In this document: piece after piece, positions 53,001 through 62,600 of the stretch
Layout: each line of letters starts with the position of its first letter
Position numbering within the stretch: the first letter of the stretch is position 1
Origin: Lewinellaceae bacterium
Lineage (GTDB): Bacteria; Bacteroidota; Bacteroidia; Chitinophagales; Saprospiraceae
Assembly: GCA_020636405.1 (NCBI GenBank)
Contig: JACJXW010000008.1
Coordinates: 62,001 to 126,000, forward strand
Direction: 5' to 3'
DNA length: 64,000 bases
Notes under the pieces: model-generated
Databases searched by the model: none
What the model was told of the DNA's origin: nothing
The model's input: only the letters and a program-made list of their open reading frames with translations
Position numbers and translations under genes: made by a program

Positions 53001-53839
53001 CAGCCCTGTATTCGATCAATTATTATGGGCTGGGAAATGAAAGTGTTAATTTGGAAGCTGAACTGGATACCGACGCGCTGGATTTCAACCGCGTCCGCCA
53101 GCGCCTGTACCGATTCTCCCCCTCGTTGATGCGGCGGCTCAATAGCCAGTCGCTTTTCTCCATCGGCCCTTCTTATGAAGCCATCCGTGTGGAGCGCACG
53201 GAAGGCCGTTTCATTGATGATGTTGGCGATGAGTTTGACGAAGGTTTTTTTGATGGCCAGAAATTCCTGGGCGTGCAAATGGTGCTGAACTACCGCAACC
53301 TCGATAACATTGCCCTGCCTTCCCGGGGTATCGGCCTTTTCCTGGATGCCGGCTATAAACATCAGGTAAAGGGTTTAGACAAGAGCTTCCCTTACCTGAA
53401 CGCTTCCTTCACCGCTTACCAGAACCTGGACAGGGCCCGCAATCTGGTCTTTGCTACCCGGGTAGGAGTGCAACACCGCTTTAACAACCAATACGAATTT
53501 TACCAGGGCGCTATGCTGAGCGGGCCGGGGCCGGACGCCAATTTCCGGGGATTCCGGCGCAATCGTTTTATCGGTACCACCGCATTTTACCAGAATATCG
53601 ACCTGAGGCTGAGGCTGTTCAGCTCCTCTAATGAAACCTTGCCATTCTCCCTCGGCATCACTGCCGGCTTCGACCACGGCAGGGTTTGGCTGGAAGGAGA
53701 GGAATCGGATACCTGGCACTACGCCTATGGCGGCGGCCTATGGTTCAGCCCCTTCGATATGTTTGTAGTCAATACGAGCTTGTTCCGGGGAGACAACAAA
53801 GCGAATCGGGTTAATATCACCGGTACGTTCTTTTTTTAA
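50084..53839 (+). CDS. lipoprotein fusing a metallophosphatase, a kinase-like segment and a BamA-like beta-barrel
   Basis: About 1251 residues with lipobox LIISVLMLHSC (Cys19). Residues 48-340 form a calcineurin-like phosphoesterase: D53, YLGDNIYP (86-88), GNHD (128-131), MHHPP (228-229) and SGHEHN (308-311). Residues about 425-770 hold VVRSID (about 476), VLIGDWDRHDDQWRW (D612-H614) and YRPIPRDRDQAF (D636/D638). The DRH and DRD pair resembles the active sites of the HipA, CotH and FAM20 kinase-like families. A C-terminal beta-barrel of about 350 residues (from GIFGQYTTYGF) has FRGFRRNRFIG, as in loop 6 of BamA/TpsB proteins, and ends in FFF. The start at 50084 is chosen over 50051 because it gives the lipoprotein signal. 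It is followed by an aminotransferase gene 84 bp downstream. The kinase-like label is inference from motifs. Confidence 0.75.
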   Translation: MNALKGYLLIISVLMLHSCADYKLHYSRQAQSWESNTPTPGLALEHSVFLIGDAGGLVEESTSPALLLLGEKLRQAGKKSSVVYLGDNIYPNGMAPKNGPDRAADEARLKAQLDILKGYEGKVFFIVGNHDWYEYGLDGLNREKKFIENYLDRKDVLLPKPGCGEPEEVELSENLVLILIDTQWYLENWDGHSEINDGCEIKSRDVFQEYVEEAIKGNRNKNVVIAMHHPPYTNGPHGGDFTLKQHIFPLTDVSDNLWIPLPVLGSVVQFLRGTVGHPQDASHPKYRELANIVINAARKNGNFFIASGHEHNLQYIEQDEQFFIVSGAGSKESPSRLGKGTELAYGHQGFAQLDFYKDGSAWIQYWIPEAGSKEGRVIYRKQVKGPLPDIVEEAPKDFQPIPETLEIPISQENYKKGKLWDFFWGKHYRDVYNAVVPVSTLKLDEAKGGLKPVKRGGGYQTNSLRFETEDGKQYVVRSIDKDPSRTLGYPFNQSFVTEVVKDNFSASHPLSAIPAARLAEAVGIYYTSPELAYLPAQPALDIYNDEFANSLYLFEERPDDDKWADTPQFGNSRKILSTSDMLAEVLGEHDRLIDYRWVVRSRLFDVLIGDWDRHDDQWRWAEIDEGKYEYYRPIPRDRDQAFCKYDGLLLGIARGTAPDIKKLQIFNGRTKRIQWLVYNARHFDRNFLSGADWSTWEEEVRRIQAAVTDERIDAAFRKGWPAAVYALDGDDITRKLKARRDNLMDMARDYYKYITREVEVIGTSEKDLFTIERLPGGQTRIRVYDTNDKGEKEFLFYGRTFDYDETKQILIYGLDDDDIFEVTGQAEKAIMIRIIGGLGKDSFTDKSSIEHGGKRLIYYDTDQEKNNVQVGEESVVKYKKDPKFNIYNRKAIDHSFNYSSMLPSAGFNPDDGALLGIFGQYTTYGFKKSPYASQHNLKVSYALATSGFAVDYSSEFIDLFGKWEFSLKGAVQTALYSINYYGLGNESVNLEAELDTDALDFNRVRQRLYRFSPSLMRRLNSQSLFSIGPSYEAIRVERTEGRFIDDVGDEFDEGFFDGQKFLGVQMVLNYRNLDNIALPSRGIGLFLDAGYKHQVKGLDKSFPYLNASFTAYQNLDRARNLVFATRVGVQHRFNNQYEFYQGAMLSGPGPDANFRGFRRNRFIGTTAFYQNIDLRLRLFSSSNETLPFSLGITAGFDHGRVWLEGEESDTWHYAYGGGLWFSPFDMFVVNTSLFRGDNKANRVNITGTFFF

Positions 53840-53923
53840 CGTCCTGGGCCGGGGACAATGGGATCGGGTTGCACATTAACTCAATCCACCCATTCCACTC
53901 AATTGAGCGAAAAAAAACTTTCC

Positions 53924-55078
53924 ATGCTCCATTGCCAGAAGCACCTTTTTTCAATACCTGAGGATATCGCCTACCTCAATTGCGCCTACATGTCCCCTCT
54001 GCTGAAAAGCGTTGAGCACGTTGGGGTGGAGGGGGTGCGAATGAAAAGCCGCCCTTACGAAATTGAAGTACACCACTTTTTTGAGCCCTTGCAACAGCTG
54101 AAGGAGGCCTTTGCGCAACTGATCAATGCCGGGGAAGCGGGGCGTATCGCCATTATCCCCTCCGTTTCTTACGGAACGGCTATTGTTGCCCGCAACCTGG
54201 CGCTAAAGCCCGGAGGCAATATCGTATTGGTGGAAGAGCAGTTCCCCAGCAATTTTTACTCTTGGCAACGGCTGGCGGAAGAAAGAGGCGCCGAACTGCG
54301 CATCGTGGCTGCTCCGTCGGAAATGCCTCGTTCACCGATTTGGAATGAACGCATTTTGGCCGCCATCGATGAGCGTACCGCTTTGGTGACGCTGGGCCAC
54401 GTCCACTGGGCCGACGGTACCCGTTTTGACTTGAAGGCCATTCGGCAGCGGGCCGCCAGTGTAGGCGCGTGGCTGGTGGTGGACGGCACGCAGTCCGTCG
54501 GCGCTTTGCCATTCGACGTGCAGGAGTTGCAGCCCGACGCCCTCATCTGCGCGGGCTACAAATGGTTGCTGGGGCCCTACAGCATCGGCCTGGCCTACTT
54601 CGGCCCCGCTTTTGACAACGGCATTCCCATCGAGGAAAACTGGGTCAACCGCCTGCACAGCGAAAATTTCAAAGGGTTGGTGGATTATCAACCCCTGTAT
54701 CGTCCTTTGGCGGGCCGCTATTCTATGGGGGAGCAGAGTAATTTTATCCTGGTTCCCATGCAACTGAGCGCTCTGCAGCAACTGCTGGCATGGGGCGTGC
54801 CCAACATACAGGCCTATTGCCGGGAACTGATGCGGGAGCCATTGCGGCAATTGACGGGCCTGGGCTGCCAGGTAGAGCCGGAAGATCACCGAGCGCACCA
54901 TCTGGTGGGCGTTCGCCTGCCGGAGGGGGCAGATCTGGATGAATTAAAAACGGCTTTTCAGCAAAAGGGGGTGTACGTTTCCCTTCGGGGCAGCGCCGTG
55001 CGTATTGCCTGCCACCTGTTCAATGATGAGCAGGACATGGAGCGGTTGGTGAAGTGTTTCGAACAGGTGCTGATCTAA
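53924..55078 (+). CDS. PLP-dependent aminotransferase class V-fold protein
   Basis: A cytoplasmic class V-fold PLP protein of about 384 residues. I chose ATG 53924 because the upstream 22 codons (rich in Thr/Ser/Gln) do not fit the fold. The PLP-binding lysine lies in CAGYKWLLGPYSIGLAYF. SVSYGTAIVARNL and WLVVDGTQSVGALPFDV are standard cysteine desulfurase/isopenicillin N epimerase-type motifs. HWADGTRFDL lies near the substrate pocket. It resembles the kynureninase/isopenicillin epimerase-like branch. The substrate is unknown. It is probably co-transcribed with the preceding fusion gene (84 bp gap). Confidence 0.85.
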   Translation: MLHCQKHLFSIPEDIAYLNCAYMSPLLKSVEHVGVEGVRMKSRPYEIEVHHFFEPLQQLKEAFAQLINAGEAGRIAIIPSVSYGTAIVARNLALKPGGNIVLVEEQFPSNFYSWQRLAEERGAELRIVAAPSEMPRSPIWNERILAAIDERTALVTLGHVHWADGTRFDLKAIRQRAASVGAWLVVDGTQSVGALPFDVQELQPDALICAGYKWLLGPYSIGLAYFGPAFDNGIPIEENWVNRLHSENFKGLVDYQPLYRPLAGRYSMGEQSNFILVPMQLSALQQLLAWGVPNIQAYCRELMREPLRQLTGLGCQVEPEDHRAHHLVGVRLPEGADLDELKTAFQQKGVYVSLRGSAVRIACHLFNDEQDMERLVKCFEQVLI

Positions 55079-55190
55079 CGGCTCTACCTGTCGGGTTAAC
55101 TGGCCTCTTCATAGATGAGGAATTCGGGGATCTTTTTTTCCTGAACACCGCTTTTTGCTATTGCTTTGATTTTACACAAAAAAAAGCGAT

Positions 55191-55832
55191 TCAAGTAAGC
55201 GATACTATATCTTCCCGACGCACCATCACTGCACCCCACAGCAGGAAGATGAAAATGAACCGGGCCTCTGCCAGCGACAAGGACAGGTAGTGCATAAAGT
55301 TGCCCCAGAAGGCAGGCAGGTGGTAATGACTGAAGACGGTGGTGTCGAGGTGCATCTGATACAGGAACTTGGCGTACAGCAATCCGAAAGACAGTGGAAT
55401 GAACAAGAGCAAGGCGATGAGCAACGACCGCAGGCGATACTGCCAGGAGGCCGGATAAGCCAATACCAGAGCGATGAGGAACAATAGCGGGAAGAGCTCG
55501 ATACGCATGAAGTTGTAGGACCAGCCGAAGGCCTGCAGCTTAATGTCGGCCTGGCCGGTGTTGCGGGCTTGTTCGGTAAGGCGTGCCACCTCTTGTTTGT
55601 CCAGGAAACGATATTCGGCCTCGGCGGCATAGGCTCCTTTCCCGGATCTTTGCCCGACGCAGCTGATCTGTGCCACCGAAGTAGCTTCGCCCCAAAGGGT
55701 TTCCGCACAGTTACAGTGCCATTGGAGATAGGCGCCGGCTATTCCAGTAGATAGAGTAAGGGCCATCAGGGCTATGTAGTAGAAGAACAATTTCCCCCCA
55801 AAGCGGAGCAGCAATTTCAATTTATGATCCAT
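55191..55832 (-). CDS. exosortase-associated membrane protein of unknown function
   Basis: A membrane protein of 213 residues. It has a first TM (FFYYIALMALTLSTGIAGAY), then an extracytoplasmic segment of about 80 residues with three Cys (HCNC, ISC). Three more hydrophobic helices follow (IELFPLLFLIALVLAYP, SLLIALLLFIPLSFGLLYA, ARFIFIFLLWGAVMV). It overlaps the exosortase gene by 11 bp, so the pair is translationally coupled. Bacteroidota exosortases often have such a small membrane partner, which is the basis for the call. No catalytic motif is seen. Confidence 0.68.
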   Translation of the reverse strand: MDHKLKLLLRFGGKLFFYYIALMALTLSTGIAGAYLQWHCNCAETLWGEATSVAQISCVGQRSGKGAYAAEAEYRFLDKQEVARLTEQARNTGQADIKLQAFGWSYNFMRIELFPLLFLIALVLAYPASWQYRLRSLLIALLLFIPLSFGLLYAKFLYQMHLDTTVFSHYHLPAFWGNFMHYLSLSLAEARFIFIFLLWGAVMVRREDIVSLT

Positions 55833-56394
55833 ACAGCGCCGTTTTTTTGCTGGCCCAGCCTAGCCAATATACCCACGCCAGGAAACAAATAGCAATGAAA
55901 ACAGCCTGCCAGATCTCGATGTGGGCCAATTCGAAAAAAGAAGGAACATAGATGCCGATCAGAAAGAGGCTGGTGATACGCAGGAAATTGAGCAGCGCAA
56001 TACCCACCGGCGCCAGCAGCAGGGCTGGTATTTTGGGGCGGAAGGCAATGGGGAAGATCAGGACCGCTGCCATAAAGAGCACTGTCGGCGTCAGCGCATC
56101 GCAGCCTTTACCGATGTTGATGGAAAATTCGGAATTGGCGATGAGTGCTCCTGTATGGCTCGTACCCTGGCCCATCAGAGCAAGCAGGCGGCTGCCCCAG
56201 TCGGCATAAAAATGGACCACCGGCAGATAGAAGTAAGTGTTGAAGAAGTCCTGATGGTATGCCCAGAAATAAAGGGCCATGATGAAGGCCAGTCCAATGC
56301 AAAAAAGTAAAATGGGGGAGCGGGCGGAGAACCGCTTTTTCAACCCGGAAAGAATGCCCCCGGTTTTAGCCTGCCTTTTCTTTCTTTTCGCCAT
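55822..56394 (-). CDS. exosortase/archaeosortase-family transpeptidase
   Basis: A polytopic inner-membrane protein of 190 residues with the exosortase catalytic triad: Cys98 in INIGKGCDALTPTV, Arg139 in LNFLRITSLFLIG and His158 in FFELAHIEIWQA. The usual helix order surrounds it. Exosortases cut a C-terminal sorting signal (PEP-CTERM-like) and transfer the protein. I see no such substrate in this window: all sorting domains found here are T9SS CTDs. Start ATG 56394 (MAKRKKRQ) is preferred to the in-frame ATG 18 bp upstream, which is less basic. It is divergent from the giant surface protein gene by 223 bp. Confidence 0.85.
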   Translation of the reverse strand: MAKRKKRQAKTGGILSGLKKRFSARSPILLFCIGLAFIMALYFWAYHQDFFNTYFYLPVVHFYADWGSRLLALMGQGTSHTGALIANSEFSINIGKGCDALTPTVLFMAAVLIFPIAFRPKIPALLLAPVGIALLNFLRITSLFLIGIYVPSFFELAHIEIWQAVFIAICFLAWVYWLGWASKKTALYGS

Positions 56395-56565
56395 TATTCG
56401 AGCTTTTGGCAAAGATCAAAAAAAAGGCAGGGGAAAAAGCCCGGCATTCGGCTTTTTTCTGCTGAGCACCGCTCAAAGAGGATACAAAAGTTTCATTTCA
56501 TAATATGCGACCTGCAAAAATGCCATATTTTGCTACAGGAATACTTCATAACCATTCCCCTTTCC

Positions 56566-56573
56566 TATTTTTG
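56566..56573 (+). promoter_or_regulatory. Bacteroidota -7-like box upstream of the giant surface protein gene
   Basis: TATTTTTG matches TAnnTTTG exactly, 45 bp before the ATG at 56618. The nearest upstream TTTG (56529-56532) is too far away for a standard -33 box. Confidence 0.35.
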
Positions 56574-56617
56574 GAAGAGCCTCGCTTTCATGAAATAAAT
56601 AAACTTCCCGATCCTAA

Positions 56618-59600
56618 ATGAATGCTGGAAATGTATACAAGCCCTTTTTAGTCCTCTTTTTGGCTTTTCTTTTTATTAATGCTACTTCCTCCGGTATTCT
56701 GAATGCCAACAAGAGGCCGGAGGCAGTGCCTCTGATGGACAAGGTAACCTTCCGGGTCGACATGACGGGCCTGGCGGTTAACCCCGCCGGCATGTATCTT
56801 GCCAGCGACTTCGCCTCAACGATCGGCCTCACCAACTGGGCCCAGCTGCCCATGTGCAATATCGGCGGCGGGCTATGGGAGATATCATTTTGCGGGATAC
56901 CCCCCGGTACCTATCAGTATAAATTCCTCAACGGCCCCAACGGATGGGAATTTGATGGCTTTGGAGGCCCCTGCACCAACCCGGCGGATAACAACAACCG
57001 GTTTGTAACCGTCACCGGAGGCATGCAGTTGGCCGGCCCCTTTGTCTTAAGCAGTTGTACCATGACCAATAACGCCGGCGGCGCAGACGTGACGCCTCCG
57101 GTGATCACCGGGCCCGTCCCCGCCAATACCACCGTCACCTGCGGGAATCCGCTTCCGGCGGCCATGCCCCTGTCGGCTTCCGATGGCTGCGATGCGAACT
57201 GCACCCTGTTCACCGGCATGCCGGTAGATAACACCAGCGGCCTGAATGCCTGCGGCCTGGGCGCCATCATCCGTACCTGGACGGCTACCGACTGTGCCGG
57301 CAATACGGCTACCGCCACCCAAACGATCACCCTCATCGACAATACGCCGCCCACCATTACCGGGCCGGCGCCGGGCCCCATTACCGTCGGCTGCGCCGCT
57401 CTGCCGCCCGCTGTGCCGCTGCCCGCTTCCGATGCGTGTGACGCCACCGTTACCTCCACCGGCCCGCCGGTAGACAATACGAGCGGGCTGAATGCCTGTG
57501 GAGTGGGCGTCATCCAACGGACCTGGACGGTGGCCGATTGTTCCGGCAATTCCACCTCCGTCACGCAGGCCATTACCCTGCAGGACAATGCCCCTCCGGT
57601 GATCACCGGCGCGATACCTGCCAATATTACGGTAGTTTGTGGCGCCATACCTCCGGCAGTTCCCCTGGCCGCCACCGACGATTGCGATGCCAGTGTGGTA
57701 TCCACCGGCCCGCCGGTAGACAATACGAGCGGGTTGAACGCCTGTGGGGTGGGCGTCATCCAACGGACCTGGACGGTGGCCGATTGTTCCGGCAATTCCA
57801 CTTCCGTGACTCAGTCCATCACCGTACAGGACGCAACGCCGCCAATGATCACCGGGCCGGCGCCTGCCAATATCACGGTAAGTTGTGGCGCTATACCTCC
57901 GGCAGGGCCTCTGCCTGCCTCCGATAATTGCGACGCCAGTGTTTCCTCAACAGGGCCGCCGGTGGATGACCTCAATGGATTGGGGCCTTGCGGGGTGGGT
58001 ACAGTGCTACGCACCTGGACAGTGGCCGATTGTTCCGGCAATTCCACCTCCGTTACACAAACCATAACGGTGTCGGACGCCCAGCTGCCCACTATTTTCA
58101 ATGCTCCGGCTGATATCACCCTCAATTGCGGCAGTCCATTGCCTCCGGCTTCCCCCCTGGTAGCTTCTGACAATTGCGACCCGACAGTCACTACTACCGG
58201 TCCGCCGGCAGAGGACAACAGTGGGCTGGGCGCCTGCGGCCTGGGCGTCATTCAACGGATCTGGTCCGTGGCTGACTGTTCCGGCAATACAGCCATCGCT
58301 ATTCAGTCCATCACCCTGGCTGATGCCGCCCCTCCGGTGATCACCCAGCCGGTTCCTGCCAATGTCGTTGTCGATTGTAATGGCGCTTTGCCCCCCGCCG
58401 TACCCTTGGCCGCATCCGACGATTGTGATCCAGGGGCCTTTCAGACTGAAGTACCTTTGGATGACCTCAGCGGGCTGGACGCCTGCGGCACGGGCGTTAT
58501 CCAACGCAGCTGGACTGTGTCAGACTGTTCGGGCAATACAACAGTAGCCACTCAAACCATTACGGTCGTGGACCTGGAAGCGCCGGTTATCCTGGACGCT
58601 GTACCGGCTGATGTGACGGTGAGCTGCCTCAATATGCCGGCGGCGGCCCCTCTTGCCGCTTTTGACCTTTGCGACGGAAATATATTCTCCACCGGCATAC
58701 CGGTGGACGACCTGAGCGGGCTGGGCGCCTGTGGCGCCGGAGAGGTGGTGCGCACCTGGACGGTGACGGACTGCGCCGGCAATACCACTTCTGCCTCCCA
58801 AATCATTACCCTCGTAGACGCCGGCCCGCCTACCATCGATGATCCTGTGCCGGCGAATATAACGGTCAATTGTATCGACCTGCCTCCGGCTCAACCTCTG
58901 GCCGCCTCCGATGATTGCGATGGTAATGTAGTGTCCACCGGCATGCCGGTGGATGACCTCGCCGGCCTAAATGCCTGTGGGGTAGGGGCGGTGATGCGTA
59001 CCTGGACGGTTTCCGATTGTTCGGGCAATACTGCCTCTGTTTTTCAGGTGATCACCGTTGAGGACAATACTCCTCCGGTACTGGCTGTTCCGGCAGATGG
59101 CACTTTCAATTGTGATGCCATTCCTTCCGCAGCTGCCGCCGTCACTTCGGCTACGGATGATTGTTCTACTCCTACCATAGTGTATGATGGCGAAACCATC
59201 GTTGGCGGCGGTTGCCCTTATGAGATCCACCGTACCTGGACCGCTACCGATGCCTGTGGCAATGCCGTAAGCCAGACACAGGTCATCACCGTTCAGGATA
59301 CCGTGGCCCCGGTATTTGTGAATAGCCCGCAGGACATGACCGTATGCGAAGGCAGCCTGCCTCCCCTTGCCAGCCTCAACTGGGCCGACAACTGTGACGG
59401 CGCCGGCACGGTGAACGGAACAGAGTCCACCAATGGTTTGAACAATCCGGAGATCATCACCCGGGCCTGGGCTTTCACCGATGCCTGCGGCAATACCGTA
59501 AACCACACTCAAACCATAACTGTGGTGGCAGCCCCGGCGGTCAACGCAGGCGAAGATAGGTCCATCTGCGAGGGCAGCCAAGCTGCTTTATCAGCAACGG

Positions 59601-62600
59601 TTACCGGCGGAGCAGATACCACTTTCTGGTCCAGTATGGGCGACGGTACTTTTGATGGAACTTCCAGCCCTGATGCCCTGTACACTCCCGGCCCCAACGA
59701 CCTGGCTATCGGGCAGGCAGCTCTTGTCTTTTCTGCCCGCCCCGCTGCCGCCAACTGCCCGGCAGCCACGGATACCGTTGTCGTGAATTTCGTACCGCTT
59801 CCTTCCGCCGATGCTGGCCCCGGACAGGAGATCACCTGCGATGTTCCCTCCGTTACCATAGGTACCCCCGGCGTTGTAGGTATGCTCTATGAATGGAGCG
59901 GGCCGGGGATCGACGATAATAACCGGAATAACCCCACCCCTGTAGTCGGGGCTCCGGGGCAATACATCCTGAACGTCACTGCCGCAGGCACGGCTTGCAG
60001 CGTTTTCGATACAGTGTTGGTCAGCACGGATACCGGCTTTCCCGTTGCAGCAGCTGGGGGAAACCAGGAGGTCAACTGCATACAAACTGAGGTAACTCTC
60101 GATGGGAGCGGGTCTTCTGTCGGTGCAGACTTCACCTTGTCCTGGTCCGGGCCGGGCATCGATGGTTCCAATCAAAACCAAATCAGCCCGGTGGTTACGC
60201 AACCGGGCATGTACACGCTCACGGTAAGTAATACGGCCAATGGATGTACCGCCACTGCTGAAGTATCCGTTCTGGTGGACACCCTGCCTCCAGTGGCGGA
60301 TGCCGGTTCCCCGCAATTGATCGACTGCAATAATCCGATAGTTACACTGGGCGCTGGCAATTCTTCGGCTGGTACGGATATCATATACCAATGGCTGGCG
60401 CCAAATGGCGCTCCGCTGGGCTCGGGTGCCATGCAGGCGGTAACACAGGAGGGCATTTATTCCCTGGTAGTCAGGGACACTACCAATGGTTGTTCGGACA
60501 TGGCAATAGCGGAGGTGCTTATCGATACCCTGCCCCCTGTTGCCAATGCCGGGCCGGACCGGACATTGACCTGTACCCAGCCCTCCATTACACTCAACGC
60601 CGGCGGAACCAGTGTAGGCGGGCAACTGGCCTTCGAATGGAGACGGGATGGTACTCCGGTTGGCGTAGACTCTACCCTGGACATCTCCGTACCCGGTATT
60701 TACACCCTGCTGGTGGTTAATACCTCAAATGGTTGTTCCCGTACCGACGAGGTCCTGGTAACGGAAAATACCAGTGCTCCGGTTGCCGATGCCGGAACCG
60801 GGGGACTGCTTACCTGCACGGACAATTGCCTCGTCCTTGGCGGTGCGAACACCTCTGCCGGCCCGAACTTTACCTACGAGTGGATGGGCGCCGCCCATGC
60901 GGTGGCCAATGCCAATGCCCCTGCTCCCGAGGTTTGTGCTCCCGATACTTATACTCTTGTGGTCACCAATACGGACAATGGCTGTACTGCTACCGACGCT
61001 GTGGCAGTTGCGGAGGATGCCAGCCTGCCCACGGCGGTGGCCCGCAGCAACGATACCCTGAGTTGCGAGGTGGCTGAGGTAGTCCTTTCCGGCGCAGGTT
61101 CCACTTCGGGTACTGAGATTGAATACCAGTGGAGAGACGACAGCGGGCAATTGATCTCCACTGGCCTGGAGGCCACGGTTGCTTCACCCGGCCTTTACAG
61201 CTTCACTGTGATCAATACCCAAACCCAGTGCCAGTCCTCTACGGTGGCCCAGGCCTTCATCGATACCTTACCTCCGCTGGCGGATGCCGGCGCCGGCCTG
61301 GCGCTCGATTGCGCCCATCCCAGTGTGATGCTGGGCAGTGGCGCAGTGGCCCAACCCGGGGTTCAATACCAATGGCAGGATGCGAATGGCAACATCCTGG
61401 GAACCGGCCTCAACCAGCCTGCATCGGTTCCTGGCCTGTATACCTTGTTGGTTGTGGATACCGGTAATGGTTGTAGCGCTACCGATGAGGTTTTTGTTAC
61501 CGATAACGTCATTTATCCCCTGGTGGACGCCGGCGCCAACCGGACATTGAACTGCATCAACGGCACGGCCTTTCTCGATGGGAGTGGCAGTAGCGCCGGC
61601 GGTGGTTTCGCATACTCCTGGTCTGGCCCGGGTTTCTCCTCAACTGAGGTTAGTCCTCAAATAAATACGGGGGGCACCTATGTATTGTCTGTCACCAATA
61701 CCTCCAATTCCTGTTCGGCGACGGATACGGTGGCGGTAGCTCTGGACACGATCGCTCCGATAGCGGACGCCGGGCCGGATGAGCTGTTGACCTGTGCGGT
61801 AACGGACGTTCAGCTGGATGGCGCCGGCTCGGATCAGGGCGCCGGCCTGGCCTATGCCTGGACGGATGTGTCAGGTGCAGTGGTCGGCAATGGCCTTGCT
61901 TTACCCGTGAACACCCCGGGCATTTACCAGTTGTCCGTTACCAATACCCTGAATGGCTGTACGGCGGCTGATGAAGTCGTCGTTGAGATCGACACTATTG
62001 CTCCGGCCGCCATGGCCACTGTGAATGGCCTGCTGACCTGCATCCAAAACCAGGTTGCCCTCGATGGAACCGGCTCCGATGCGGGCAATAACCTTACGTT
62101 CCTCTGGTCGGGGCCCGGGGTAGCAGGGGACAGCTCCCTCCCGGTGGCCGCCGCAACCGAACCGGGCCTGTATACCCTAACGGTGGCCAATACTCTTAAT
62201 GGTTGTTCTGCTTTTGCTGCGGCCGAGGCCCGGCAGGATACGACCCCTCCCATGGCCTTTGCCGGGCCGGCACAGGAACTGACCTGCCTGGAACCGTTAG
62301 TTACCCTTCAGGGGGGGGCTTCTTCCCCAGGTGCAACCTTTCTGTGGAGTGGCCCGGGGATAAACCTTTTCAACGAAACCATACCTGGCCCAACCGTTGG
62401 ACAACCCGGGTTATACGGCCTGGTGGTTGTCGATACGGCTAACGGCTGCTCCTCTGCACCTGCAATGGTGAGTGTGGCTGATAATCGCGCCTTACCCCTG
62501 GCGGAGGCAGGGGCAGGGGGTAACCTGGATTGCCGCACCCCGACGGCCTTGCTCGATGGCTCCAATTCAGCCCAGGGTGACACCATCTTCTACCAGTGGT

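Noticed and set aside
56914..58894. Several minus-strand frames opposite the HYR repeats of the giant protein
   Set aside because: They repeat with the 246 bp period of the sense gene, which proves they are shadows of it.
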